From: Metallyticus violacea
Lineage: Eukaryota > Arthropoda > Insecta > Mantodea > Metallyticidae
Assembly (NCBI GenBank): GCA_030762175.1
Contig: CM060841.1
Location: 8,797,501-8,861,500 of the forward strand
DNA length: 64,000 nt
Reading direction: 5' to 3'
The notes beneath the pieces were generated by a model. The model made no database searches and had not been told where the DNA came from. It saw only the letters and a list, made by a program, of their open reading frames with translations. A program made the position numbers and the translations under genes. Positions within the stretch are counted from its first letter, which is position 1. Every line of letters begins with the position of its first letter. Below are positions 1 to 9,248 of the stretch, one piece after another.

Positions 1-218
1 GACACAGAAGGCATCATTCAACAGTATAACACAAGTGTTATAGGAATTAACTGTATGACAATGGAGTAAAACGACAAAAATTTAACACGTAGTCTTATGG
101 GAGTTAGAGACGGTTAGACCCAAAATGGAGCGTGTCCATACTTGTGTAATAGAGGGCTTATGGTAGAAGATGGAGCGGCGACATCTATGAGAATAAGATA
201 AAAGCAATTGTCGAAGGG

Positions 219-410
219 TCTCTCAGTAAAATAGTAGTAGAAGATGGAGAGGCGACTTCTATGGGAACAGGAGAAAAGCAATTGCCAAAGGAAGCTTGGT
301 CTGCATTAGCATGCTGTACTACAGGAAATAGGGAACACAATTTTTACTCAACGCATATGATTGTTCATTCTGATGGATACGACGGTTGACGTAAGACCAG
401 TATAGAATGC
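219..410 (+). repeat. Left arm of a small inverted repeat
   Basis: This stretch reads, in reverse complement, much like 890-1056. Shared blocks include GGTTGACGTAAGACC, TTAGCATGC, TGATTGTTCATT and the GAGAAAAGCAA segment. Part of the arm is also duplicated directly: 162-218 resembles 235-290 (GTAGAAGATGGAG followed by GGCGAC, then AAAAGCAATTG). I recognise no coding sequence in it. It could be a fold-back element or two opposed copies of a dispersed repeat. Confidence 0.6.
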
Positions 411-505
411 ATGGATACCAGGCATCACCACGGCTTTGTTACTAGTCAGAAGTATCTTTAGGAATGTTGATTATCACTAGACCTCTTTTTCTATAACTGG
501 TTCTT

Positions 506-726
506 GAGTGAGTAGTAGTGTTTAACGCCCGTTTTTACTACTGAGGCACCACAGGCGGTGGACACTGGTGATACATGAAATGAAATGATATATTGGGAAA
601 GGATTTTTTTTTTAAGGAAGGAAGCGTTCCAGGCCTAAGTTTAGGTACCTCCCCGGCATTTGCCAGTTATGAAGACTGAGGAAAACCTGGAAAAAACCCC
701 AGTCAGGGAGGACGGTCCTGGCGGGA
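506..726 (-). mobile_element. SINE family A, copy 1, 5'-truncated
   Basis: This is a minus-strand copy of the tRNA-derived SINE seen whole at 7207-7491. It holds the 3' body (GGGCGTTAAACAC end, CCCCGGCATTTGCC block) but stops at the CCTGGCGGGA block, before the tRNA-like head. A perfect 13-bp direct repeat, ATAACTGGTTCTT, flanks it at 493-505 and 727-739. Truncation at the 5' end with an intact target duplication is the expected product of LINE-driven target-primed reverse transcription. It lies in the loop of the inverted repeat 219-410/890-1056. Confidence 0.8.
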
Positions 727-889
727 ATAACTGGTTCTTATCCAAGCAATCGCCCTGAATGTAAGACCTGTACATTGATATCCCCATACTCATCGTTTGT
801 TTCTCCACCTGAAATTAGAGTTTAAATTTTACTCATTTTCCAACTGTGCCTCTACGTTGTGTATTTATTCAAGTATAAGTTTTGTTTAA

Positions 890-1056
890 CATTCTATATT
901 GGTCTTACGTCAACCATGGTTTCTATCACAATGAACAATCACAGGCGTTCAGTCACAACGTGTTTCCCACTGCATGCTAATCTTCGACAGTTGCTTTTCT
1001 CTTGTTCTCATAGATGCCGCCTTTCCATCTGCTACCACTATTTCACTGATAGATCG
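890..1056 (-). repeat. Right arm of a small inverted repeat
   Basis: Inverted partner of 219-410. An open frame runs over it (859-1083) but resembles nothing known and is better explained by the repeat. Confidence 0.6.
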
Positions 1057-1083
1057 AGAGATGGCAGCAATAGTTTTACTTAA

Positions 1084-1711
1084 AGTCCGGACCCAGCCAG
1101 GCCGCAATTTCTCTCTCTAATTTTCCAAGTTTTGCCAACCAATTTCGCTGTGTTATAGTTGGCGGCCCTGTCAGCCACGTTGGAACTCCCAAAGCCTCAT
1201 CATGCTCACCTCAGTTCGCCTTTTATAGTGGAACGTCTCAGTGCCGTTTATATATTTTATGTCTATAGAGGACTTTTTTATTATTCTATCCATAGAGTGT
1301 ATATATATATGAATTTCTTTTTCAAAACTGCAACATCACAAATGCTGCATTAAAGTTATTAAATATAACAATAAAATGTTTAATTTTATTTGGTTTAAGA
1401 TTAACACAACTAAAGAATTAAAATAAACATCAGCTGTATATAAAATATTACCACTGTAAGGATAAAATTCTTAAGTTACAGAGCAACATGTTATTATTTG
1501 AAATGTCATTTACAGATGAAACAAAAGTATGAAAGGATTCAGTTTATTAGCGGTTTCCATAGGAGTTCCATAGGAATTGCGGTTGTACCCATGAAACGAT
1601 TTTTGAACAAAGTCTTCAAATATCCATCCTACCTACTAGGTACCTAAAATAAAAATAAAATAATTTATATTATACATACATGCACTCACATTATATGTAT
1701 ATATCTGTTAA
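1084..1711. other. Unannotated AT-rich stretch
   Basis: I see no gene or recognisable element here. A 64-codon frame at 1159-1353 lacks any recognisable motif, and a short TA run lies near 1300. Confidence 0.4.
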
Positions 1712-3252
1712 CACTCTAGAGGTTACAATTTTGATTTTTTCTCAACTTAACTGGGCATATAACCATCTATTAACAAAGGATTCGTCGAGTTCGTTAATCA
1801 AAAAAATTGGACCATTAGGGGTGGAGCTTAACCTAAAGTTAAATTTAAAAATAAACAAATGAATAAAAATAACTCACCTATACAATTTTTGCTTTATTTT
1901 TCCTCAACGAAAACTCGGAATATTTCATTAAAATAAATTGATAAATGAGGGCAATCAAGCCATTAAGAATGTGAGTATAGCTGAAAACCGACATTTAAAG
2001 AGCGATTTAAAAATCACTCTAGCTGCTGCATTTTTTCCCACGAAATTTGGTATAGGCCATTGGAATAAAATATGAATTGTAGTTTCCTGAAAAAACCAGT
2101 GAAATAAAATTATTAGGAGTGAGGATTTATTAGAAACCCAAAATTTAAAAATTACTCGAGTGGTACCGATATTTGTTTTTTTTTTCACAATAAAATAAGC
2201 AAAATATTTTCTGAAAATTGGAGAAATCGATTTTTAGTAGTAGGGGTGTACTTGAAAACAGAAATTTGATAAGCGCTCTAGCGTTTAATTTTCTCTATGT
2301 TGCTTTAAAATAAAAAGACAAAGTAAATCAGTATATAAGCTATTTTATAGTGTTTATTTTGTATTTAACAAAGTTCGTCATGAAGATAGCAAATGGAATG
2401 AGAGAATAATGTTTAACGCCCGTTTTTGCTACAGAGGCACCACAGGCGATGAATACTGGTGATACATGAGATGAAATGATATATTGGGAAAGGATGTATT
2501 TTTAAGGAAGGAATCGTTCCAGGCTTAGGGTACCTCCCCGGCATTGAGGATTGAGGAAGGAAAACCTGGAAAAAACCTGTCAGGGAGGACGGTCCTGGCG
2601 GGACTCGAACCCAGACCTCCCGCTCACGAGTCCGTGCCTTAACGTCCTCGGCCACCCGTGGTGGTGGTAGCAAATGGGAAATACGAATCTAATTTCGGAG
2701 TGAGAACTATTATTGTATGAAAGAGAACACTGTATTAACCTCACGTTTTTTTTTTTTTTTTTCGTTACATGTTTTTACTACAATAATATTTAAATTAAAT
2801 TTCAGAGGCATTGAAATTCTATGAAACTTTCGATTATTTATTGCTGATTGTTTTTATTTGCTTGGTACATAGATTTTTTTTAATGTTAACATTTTTTGTT
2901 TTATTAGAACATATGAACATCATCTTAAATACACAATATAAGTTGAAACTTTTTGTTATTTTAGTGAATGTGAAGATGAATTCAAGCGCTCAGTTCACAA
3001 ATATGATTACATTTAAAATACCCACACAGTGTTTGTCTATCAATGGTCATATATTTCATTTAATTAATAGTATGACACTGATTTTGTGGTTTAATCTCAA
3101 CAACAATAATAATAATTTTAATAATAGCAATAACTCTAAAAATGGTACTTTTATGATACTGAAAGATTGCAAGTTTTCTAATTTTTCCACCCCTAATACC
3201 ATACAGTAATACTATAATTTATTTCATTTCATTAATTAATATGGCCATAATT
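1712..3252 (+). repeat. Left arm of a large inverted repeat
   Basis: Read against the reverse complement of 5206-6680, this arm matches along most of its length. Anchors run from CTCTAGAGGTTACAATT (1712) through TTGGACCATTAGGGG, GTTACATGTTTTTACTA (2765), TTTTAGTGAATGT (2960) and TGTGGTTTAATCTCAA (3085) to TTAATTAATATGGCC (3233). The outer part (about 1780-2310) is made of degenerate repeats of about 120 bp, recognised by GCGATTTAAAAAT-, CTCTAGC- and TAATAGTC-like blocks. A SINE (2397-2667) interrupts this arm only. The two arms have clearly diverged, so the structure is old. It could be a transposon with very long terminal inverted repeats (fold-back type) or an inverted segmental duplication. 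Confidence 0.65.
2397..2667 (-). mobile_element. SINE family A, copy 2, full length
   Basis: This minus-strand copy includes the tRNA-like head: box B reads as GACTCGAACCC on the plus strand and box A lies within CCTCGGCCACCCGTG. The 3' end GGGCGTTAAACA is followed by a short tail. A 10-bp direct repeat TAGCAAATGG flanks it (2387-2396 and 2668-2677). It sits inside the left arm of the large inverted repeat and is missing from the right arm, so it inserted after the arms formed. Confidence 0.82.
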
Positions 3253-5205
3253 TGGATTTAATATTCATTTTAAAGCTATTCGAGATGCTGAGGAATTCGC
3301 TTAGTTACGGACTTTTTCAGTAGCCAAGAAGCAAATTTTATTTAAAAGATTGGAAAAGTTTTGCTTTTATTTTCCACAGTTCATCTCTAGTATAGCTCAT
3401 GTACATAGTTGGACTTTTTCTAATTTGTATCACAGACAGATGTGGAATTTATTAATTCCTTCCTATTACATCTCTGGGGCATTTTACCTTAAACTAGCCA
3501 TGATGACATTATTCTGTTTTTGCAACATTTCGTTTAATTTTACATTGGATGTATGAGGGCTCACAGACTTGTTTTGTTAATGTCTTTAGCAAGTTTCTGC
3601 CGTTTAGTTGCCCCAAGTGCCAATATGAAATGACATCTACAATAGTGCAACGGTACAGATTCATTTTATACATCTGAAGAGATCACAAGGTATATGCACG
3701 AACTGTCTTACATCTGAGAATATCGATATGGGTTCATCGCTTAAATTAAGGGACATGAGATTTAGGGCTAAGCTTATTGCATTGAGTTTTATGTTGTCGT
3801 TACTATTATAAGTATAAAAAGTTTGTTAGCTGTCAGAGAAGAAGACACCGCCCTCTGTTCATTCGTTTTCAACTTTGTTCCCATCTTAAAGCTTTCAATA
3901 GCATCACAAAGTGGCATTGTTCACTCAGAATACCATCTACTCTCTTGATTGATTTCTTAACTGAATGTTCATAATTAGGATGGACATAAGGTGAACATTT
4001 TAAGGAGAATATATAGGTGTTTTAAGCTGGCCTTATTGTTCAGAATGCTCCTTTCATTAGCGGGGATCTATTGTATAATACTATCTCAAGGGGCAAAGTA
4101 GGAGATACAAAGGAGGCCAAGTACAATAGGAAATTGTTTTGCAATGTATTGAAGATGAACCAAAAGTAGAAGAGGAACAGAAGCAGGAAAAGTGGAAAGA
4201 AGAGAAAAGAATTCCCTAAACTTGGAGTATTTTATTCTCTTTATTTTATTCAGCGATTCTATAATCTCTTATTCCGCACAAAGAACTTTTAGCACAGATC
4301 CTTTGACGGTACTTCAGTTCTGCCTCCACTATTTCTTGAACTTTTGCCTTATGGGTTTCTTTCCTTGTTCGTATTTGTATATAAACCTCGTCGTCAATAA
4401 GGTTTGAATAGCCTGACGGAGGCAGTGTGTGTTAAGTGAATTCACTGTACAGCTGAAAATCCTTTCTAATTGAAGCGATCCTTTTATTTTTTTACTCAGC
4501 ACTTCGCATTGAAAACCGGGAGAAAGCCATTTGAGCAACCCATGAAATGTTTTTAAAGAGGCAAAATGAAGAGAACTTAGACTCCTAATTAATAAAATAC
4601 ATTATGTGAAGTTGGTGCTGAGGATTATTTTTTGTGGAAACAAAAAGAGATCTTTTGCTTAGGGGAAAGTTAGAATGCCTATATTTTGTTCTTCGTATTT
4701 AATGGTAAAAAGGATTTATTTAAAAATAACGCCAAGTTTGCAAACGTATATCCTCACCATCTTACCGAATTTCATAAAAATCTGAGATAATCGGGTTGAA
4801 AAGTCAATTTCTCAGTGATAATGACACTTAAATGGACAATTATTAATTATGAAAGAATCGGCTTTCTTTAGATGTGTGGAAAAATAGCAGATGAAGATAT
4901 GCAAACAAACTTTTGACATTTGTTGCGATTAATCGATTCTGGCCCACGGAAACAAAAAAACGTAGATTTGGCTACACTGAGAAGACAAATGCACGTCCAT
5001 GTAGTAAAATGTTTCTGGTAAAAAAATTACTATCATTTATAGCGATATAAAGCTGAAATTAAAATTTTCGTTACGTTTCATTGGTAGAAAATATAATAAG
5101 GTCAAGTAAATTAATAATCAGTGTTAAAATATGATACTCGAACCAAACGTAAATGTTGAACATTCTTAACCAACCAATACCACATATATATATATATATA
5201 TAAAA
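3253..5205. other. Spacer between the two large inverted arms
   Basis: About 1.95 kb of AT-rich sequence without inverted similarity to itself. The longest frames (3350-3556, 4192-4407, 4329-4538 minus) are short and show no recognisable domain. If the arms are termini of a mobile element, this is its interior, and no transposase can be seen. Confidence 0.45.
5183..5202. repeat. (AT)n dinucleotide tract
   Basis: Ten uninterrupted AT units just outside the inner edge of the right arm. Confidence 0.95.
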
Positions 5206-5328
5206 TCCTAATTAGGCCTCGTTAATTAATGAAATGAAATAAGTTATGGCTTTACTGTGTGGTATTAGGGATACAAAATTAGAAATCTTGCTACGTATAA
5301 GTATTATAAAAAAAACTAACATTTTTAC

Positions 5329-5329
<1 letters not shown>

Positions 5330-5386
<57 letters not shown>
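5330..5386. repeat. (ATT)n trinucleotide tract
   Basis: An unbroken ATT run inside the right arm. The matching place in the left arm (about 3100-3125) has a short imperfect AAT run, so the repeat expanded in one arm only. Confidence 0.95.
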
Positions 5387-5949
5387 GAGATTAAACCACA
5401 AAAGTTAATGGTGTACTATTAATTATATGAAATGCATAGCCACTGATAGACAAATCTATATTGTGTGAGTATTTTTAAACATTTTCAAATGTAACCATGC
5501 TTATGAACTCAGCCCTTGGTATCATTTTTACATTCACTAAAATAGAGAGAAATAACAGAAAGGTTCGAATTACATTCTGTATTTAAGATGTTCATATGTT
5601 TCAATAAAACAAAAACATGCTACTATTCACAAACAATTACAATATACAAAGCAAATAAAAGCAATCAAAAGTTACATCCATTTTCATTAACTTTGAAATT
5701 TAATTTAAATGCTAGTTCAGTAAAAACATGTAACGCAAACGTTTTCTGAAGGTTATTACAGAGCTCTCTTACATAAAAATATAATTCTTAAAGACATGTT
5801 AGATTAATATTTCACATTTGCTGTGAGAAAAGTAAACGAAAAAACTTCTTTTTTTAATTTCCGTTTTCAAGTATATCCCTCTTCTAATAGTCCAACTTCT
5901 CTAATTTTCGGAAACTATTTTTCTTATTTTTTAAATAGTACCTACCCAA

Positions 5950-6680
5950 TTTGTTTTGAGGAAACAAAATATTGATGGCGCAAGAGCGATATTTAAATGT
6001 ATTTCAGGTAATCCTCCTTAATAGCCCGATTTTTCTAATTTTTCAGAATGTATTTCTCCCATTTATTTGTTTTATGTATGGAGTTTGCGACAAAACAAAT
6101 ATTAATGCCGCTAGAGCAATTTTAAAATTTTATGTTTCAGGTAAATCCTTCTCTTAATGGCCCTGATTTTCAGAAACTTTATGATATACGAAATTTCGTT
6201 GCGAAAAAGCAAATATTAATACCGCTAGAGCGATTTTTAAATGTTGGGTTTCAGCCAAACTCCCTAGTAATAGTCCGTTTTCATTGATTTTTTTCGAAAA
6301 CTATTATTCATATAATATTTCGGTATCATATACCAAGTTTCCTTTAAAAAAAATTAAAATTACTATTTTAATATTTCCCTTTACCCCACGCTCATCTTTC
6401 AGATATACCCCCAATCCTAATGATCCGAGAGCCCTAATTTTCGGAAACTACTTTTATCAATTTATTTTAAATATCTAGTGAGTTTCGTTGAGATAAAGCA
6501 AAAATTGTGGCCGCTAAAGCAATTTTTCAATTTTTTTTAAAAAAAATTCGCTTTAGGTTAACCTCCAACCCCCAATGGTCCAATTTAGCTGGTTAACTAA
6601 CTTAATGAATCGTTTGTTAATTAGTGATTGTATGCAGAGTTTCGTAGAGGATAAAACAATTGTGACCGCTAGAGCATTAT
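5950..6680 (+). repeat. Degenerate ~120-150 bp tandem repeats in the right arm
   Basis: A block of the form AATATTAATGCCGCTAGAGC followed by a T-rich stretch, then TTTCAGGTAAATC and an AATAGTCC-like block, recurs near 5965, 6090, 6207, 6500 and 6656. The spacing is about 120 bp, widening to about 150 bp and with one gap. The reverse-complement family forms the outer part of the left arm (about 1780-2310). Confidence 0.6.
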
Positions 6681-6701
6681 GTGTGTGTGTGGGGGGGGGG
6701 G
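6680..6701. repeat. GT run followed by poly-G
   Basis: Five GT units run into a G tract at the outer edge of the right inverted arm. It may mark the end of the repeat. Confidence 0.8.
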
Positions 6702-7198
6702 TATCTTTTTTCGGTGACTAGTAGGTAGAATCGATACTTCATTCCTTCAGAGTTGCCTAAAAAGTCAGTAAAAATATCACGGGATGATATGGTTGATTAA
6801 ATGCGCTAATTAGTTGAAGTCTTTAACATCTATCTGCAGAAAAAATATTGTTGCATTATTTATTCAGATCTATACCCTCTCAGTGTTTACTCCAGTAGGC
6901 AACTTAGCAAAACTTTGATTTTTGCTTCCATTCCGTACTCCATGCTCGAGTAGTACTTAGTATGTGTCTTTGTGTTGAAGTTAGGCCTCATATCAACATT
7001 ATCTTCACTGTCATGGTCACTATCTAAAATGTACGCTTACAGGTTCACTGAAATGCAAATAAATTTATATATTTATTTGTTTGAAATTCTATTGAATGCC
7101 GAACCGATTACTCAGCATTTTCATCTGGCACAGCTGCGTGGGCGAATGCTGAACAAACAATTCATTTGGATGTTTGCCCAAAGAGAGATATTTTTCCT
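6702..7198. other. Unannotated stretch
   Basis: No recognisable element. The 79-codon frame 6972-7211 has no known motif and runs into the SINE target site. Confidence 0.4.
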
Positions 7199-7206
7199 TT
7201 ACCAAG

Positions 7207-7491
7207 GCTAACCACCACGGGTGGCCGAGGTCGTTAAGGCACGGATTCGTGAGCGGAAGGTCTGGGATTCGAATCCCGTCAGGACCTCCTCCCTGACTGA
7301 GGTTTTTTCGAGGTTTTCCTCAGCCTTCGTAACTGGCAAATGCCGGGGAGGTACCTAAACTTTGGCCTGAATCGCTTCCTTCCTTAAAAAAAATCCTTTC
7401 ACAATACATCATCTCATTTCATGTATCTTCAGTGTTCACCGCTTGTGGTGCCTCAGTAGTAAAAACGGGCGTTAAACACTAGTAAAAAAAA
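7207..7491 (+). mobile_element. SINE family A, copy 3, full-length reference copy
   Basis: A tRNA-derived SINE. The head carries an RNA polymerase III box A (TGGCCGAGGTCGTTAAGG) and box B (GGATTCGAATCC) spaced as in a tRNA of the Leu/Ser type. The body follows (CCTCCCTGACTGAGG, AAATGCCGGGGAGGTACC, ATCTCATTTCATGTAT) and it ends with GGGCGTTAAACACTAGT and an A-rich tail. The flanking sequence TTACCAA occurs at 7199-7205 and 7492-7498 as the target-site duplication. It encodes no protein, and transcription is expected from the internal promoter. Confidence 0.88.
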
Positions 7492-7635
7492 TTACCAAAA
7501 CTGAAAAAAAATCTACATATTGTTAAATGTCCTTGCGTACGCCTCGTCTTATACCTTATGCCTTTAGGTAGAATAATCATGAGTTTTATTTTATTGCATT
7601 GCATTTTTAAGAACTTCAGAAAGTCCTACTTTAGT

Positions 7636-7915
7636 TTTTTTTAATGGTGTTTAACACCCGTTTTTACTACTGAGGCATCACAGGCGGTGAACACTGATGA
7701 TACATGAAATGAAATTATATATTGGGAAAGGAGTTTTAGGGAAGGAAACGTTCCAGGCCTAAGTTAGGGTACCTCCCCGACATTTGCCAATTATGAGGAC
7801 AGAGGAAAACCTGAAAAAAACCCCAGTCAGGGAGGACGGTCCTGGCGGAATTCGAACCCCTGACCTCCCGCTCACGAGTCCGCGCCTTAACAACCTCGGC
7901 CACCTTTGGCGGTCT
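7636..7915 (-). mobile_element. SINE family A, copy 4, full length
   Basis: Minus-strand copy with a complete head (GAATTCGAACCCC and CCTCGGCCACC blocks at the right end) and a GGTGTTAAACACC-type tail at the left. A perfect 10-bp repeat CTACTTTAGT flanks it (7626-7635 and 7916-7925). It lies about 145 bp from copy 3 in the opposite orientation, so the two could fold back on each other. Confidence 0.87.
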
Positions 7916-8052
7916 CTACTTTAGTATACCACGATGGCTTTTCAATATGCAGTACCATCCATTGTTTCCTAAATGAAAGTTTGATATATATTTTCAGCCT
8001 TTTGTCCAATGTCTACAATTTCCCCATGCGTAAACTTTGAAATACGATTATA

Positions 8053-9246
8053 TGAGGGTAGGTCCATAAGTCTCCGGCCTCGCCCATAAGGATTATCGCC
8101 TGCACAAAATCCGTATCTGGTGTCATACTTTATCTGTTAAGTAAATGATTACAGTTCTAGCTTTCACTCCACTGTGTTCAGTTGTTCAGATATAGTTGCA
8201 TAAAGAAGGTTATGTGTAGAAGATTGTGACATGTTCAAAATGAAGTTTTGAGCTGTTATTAAGTTCTTCACAAAAGAAGGGCTTACAATGAAATTAAACA
8301 GCGATTGGACGGTGTATATGGAGAAGCATCCCCCTCATATTCTGTCCTAAAAGAATAGGCCAAACTTTTTCGAATGGGTCGAGAAAGCATTGAAGACGAA
8401 GAGCTTGTAGGTCGACCCTTGGAGGTGCTCACACCTGAAAACATCGCTCATGTTAAAGGAGAAATTATGTAAGACCAGCAACTCAAAGTTACAGAAATAG
8501 CAGCAAGGTTGGGCCTTTCTAACTTGACAGTCCTTCAATTATTCATGAACATTTAAACGTGAATAAGTTTAGTGCAAGATGAATGCCTAGACTTCTTTCC
8601 TCAGTCCAAAAGCACCAACGAGTCATCTGTTGTCAGACATTTTTGGAGATCTGCGATGGCAACGAGAGAGAGAAGTTCTGCAAACCATTGTTACGGGAGA
8701 TGAAACTACGATCCTCTACTATGATCCCTTGTCCAAAAGAGAATCAGTGGGGAGATGGAGTGGGTAAACTTAGCGAAGCTTCGCCTCTAAAATCCAAGAT
8801 CGCTGCGTCAACAAGAATATCATGGCCACAGTATTTTGAGAATGTGAAAGAATACTCTTCATTGAAAAACTGAGTGGTGGTGTGCGCCTTCTTCACGACA
8901 ACGCGCCTGTGCACACAGCTCTTGTTGCAAAGGAAGTTGCGAAAAAGTGTGACTTCAAGAAGATCGATCATCCACCCTACGGCCCAGATCTAGCTCCCAG
9001 TGACTACTTCCTATTCTCAAAACTCAAGAAGGAAATTTAATTCTGACGAATAAGTGATGGGTGCTGTTTATGCCCATTTTGCAGACAAGACTTGTGACTA
9101 TTTTTGGGAGGGGAGTAAAAAGGTTAATTCAAAGATGTGAGAAGTGTGTTGCAAAAGAGGGTAAGTATATTGTAAAGTGAAATATAGTTTTTGTCTTTAT
9201 CATAAATAGAAAATGCTCAGGCCGGAAACTTATGGACCTACCCTCG
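8053..9246 (+). mobile_element. mariner element with intact termini (1,194 bp)
   Basis: The ends are inverted repeats beginning YGAGGGTAGGTCCATAAG (8053 on) with the matching copy read backwards from 9246. Each is flanked by TA (8051-8052 and 9247-9248), the duplicated target of Tc1/mariner insertion. The interior is a decayed D,D34D transposase, described separately. The element is somewhat shorter than the usual 1.25-1.3 kb, which fits an internal deletion. It cannot make its own transposase. Confidence 0.9.
8229..9178 (+). pseudogene. mariner transposase pseudogene (D,D34D)
   Basis: Pieces in several frames keep the mariner order. First comes an N-terminal helix-turn-helix region (YNEIKQRLDGVYGEAS, 8290-8335), then a linker with GRPLEV and TPENIAHV. 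The catalytic motifs follow: TGDET with the first Asp at 8699-8701, HDNAPVHTA with the second Asp at 8897-8899, and HPPYGPDLAPSDYF with the third at 9002-9004. The last two are separated by 34 residues, the mariner signature. The first two are only about 66 residues apart against about 92 in active mariners, so a segment is missing. Stop codons (for example at 8348 and 8470) and frameshifts break the frame. The product would be a cut-and-paste transposase acting on its own terminal repeats; this copy is dead. Confidence 0.88.
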
Positions 9247-9248
9247 TA

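Larger units (their letters stand above)
5206..6680 (-). repeat. Right arm of a large inverted repeat
   Basis: Inverted partner of 1712-3252. The inner edge is near AGGCCTCGTTAATTAA (about 5215), and the outer edge lies near the GACCGCTAGAGC block just before the GT/poly-G tract at 6680-6701. It lacks the SINE present in the other arm and carries a longer ATT microsatellite (5330-5386) where the left arm has only a few AAT units. Confidence 0.65.

Noticed and set aside
7212..7285. Apparent tRNA gene (Leu/Ser-like)
   Set aside because: The pol III boxes are present, but the sequence runs into the SINE body shared by four other copies, and I could not form a proper acceptor stem or anticodon arm.
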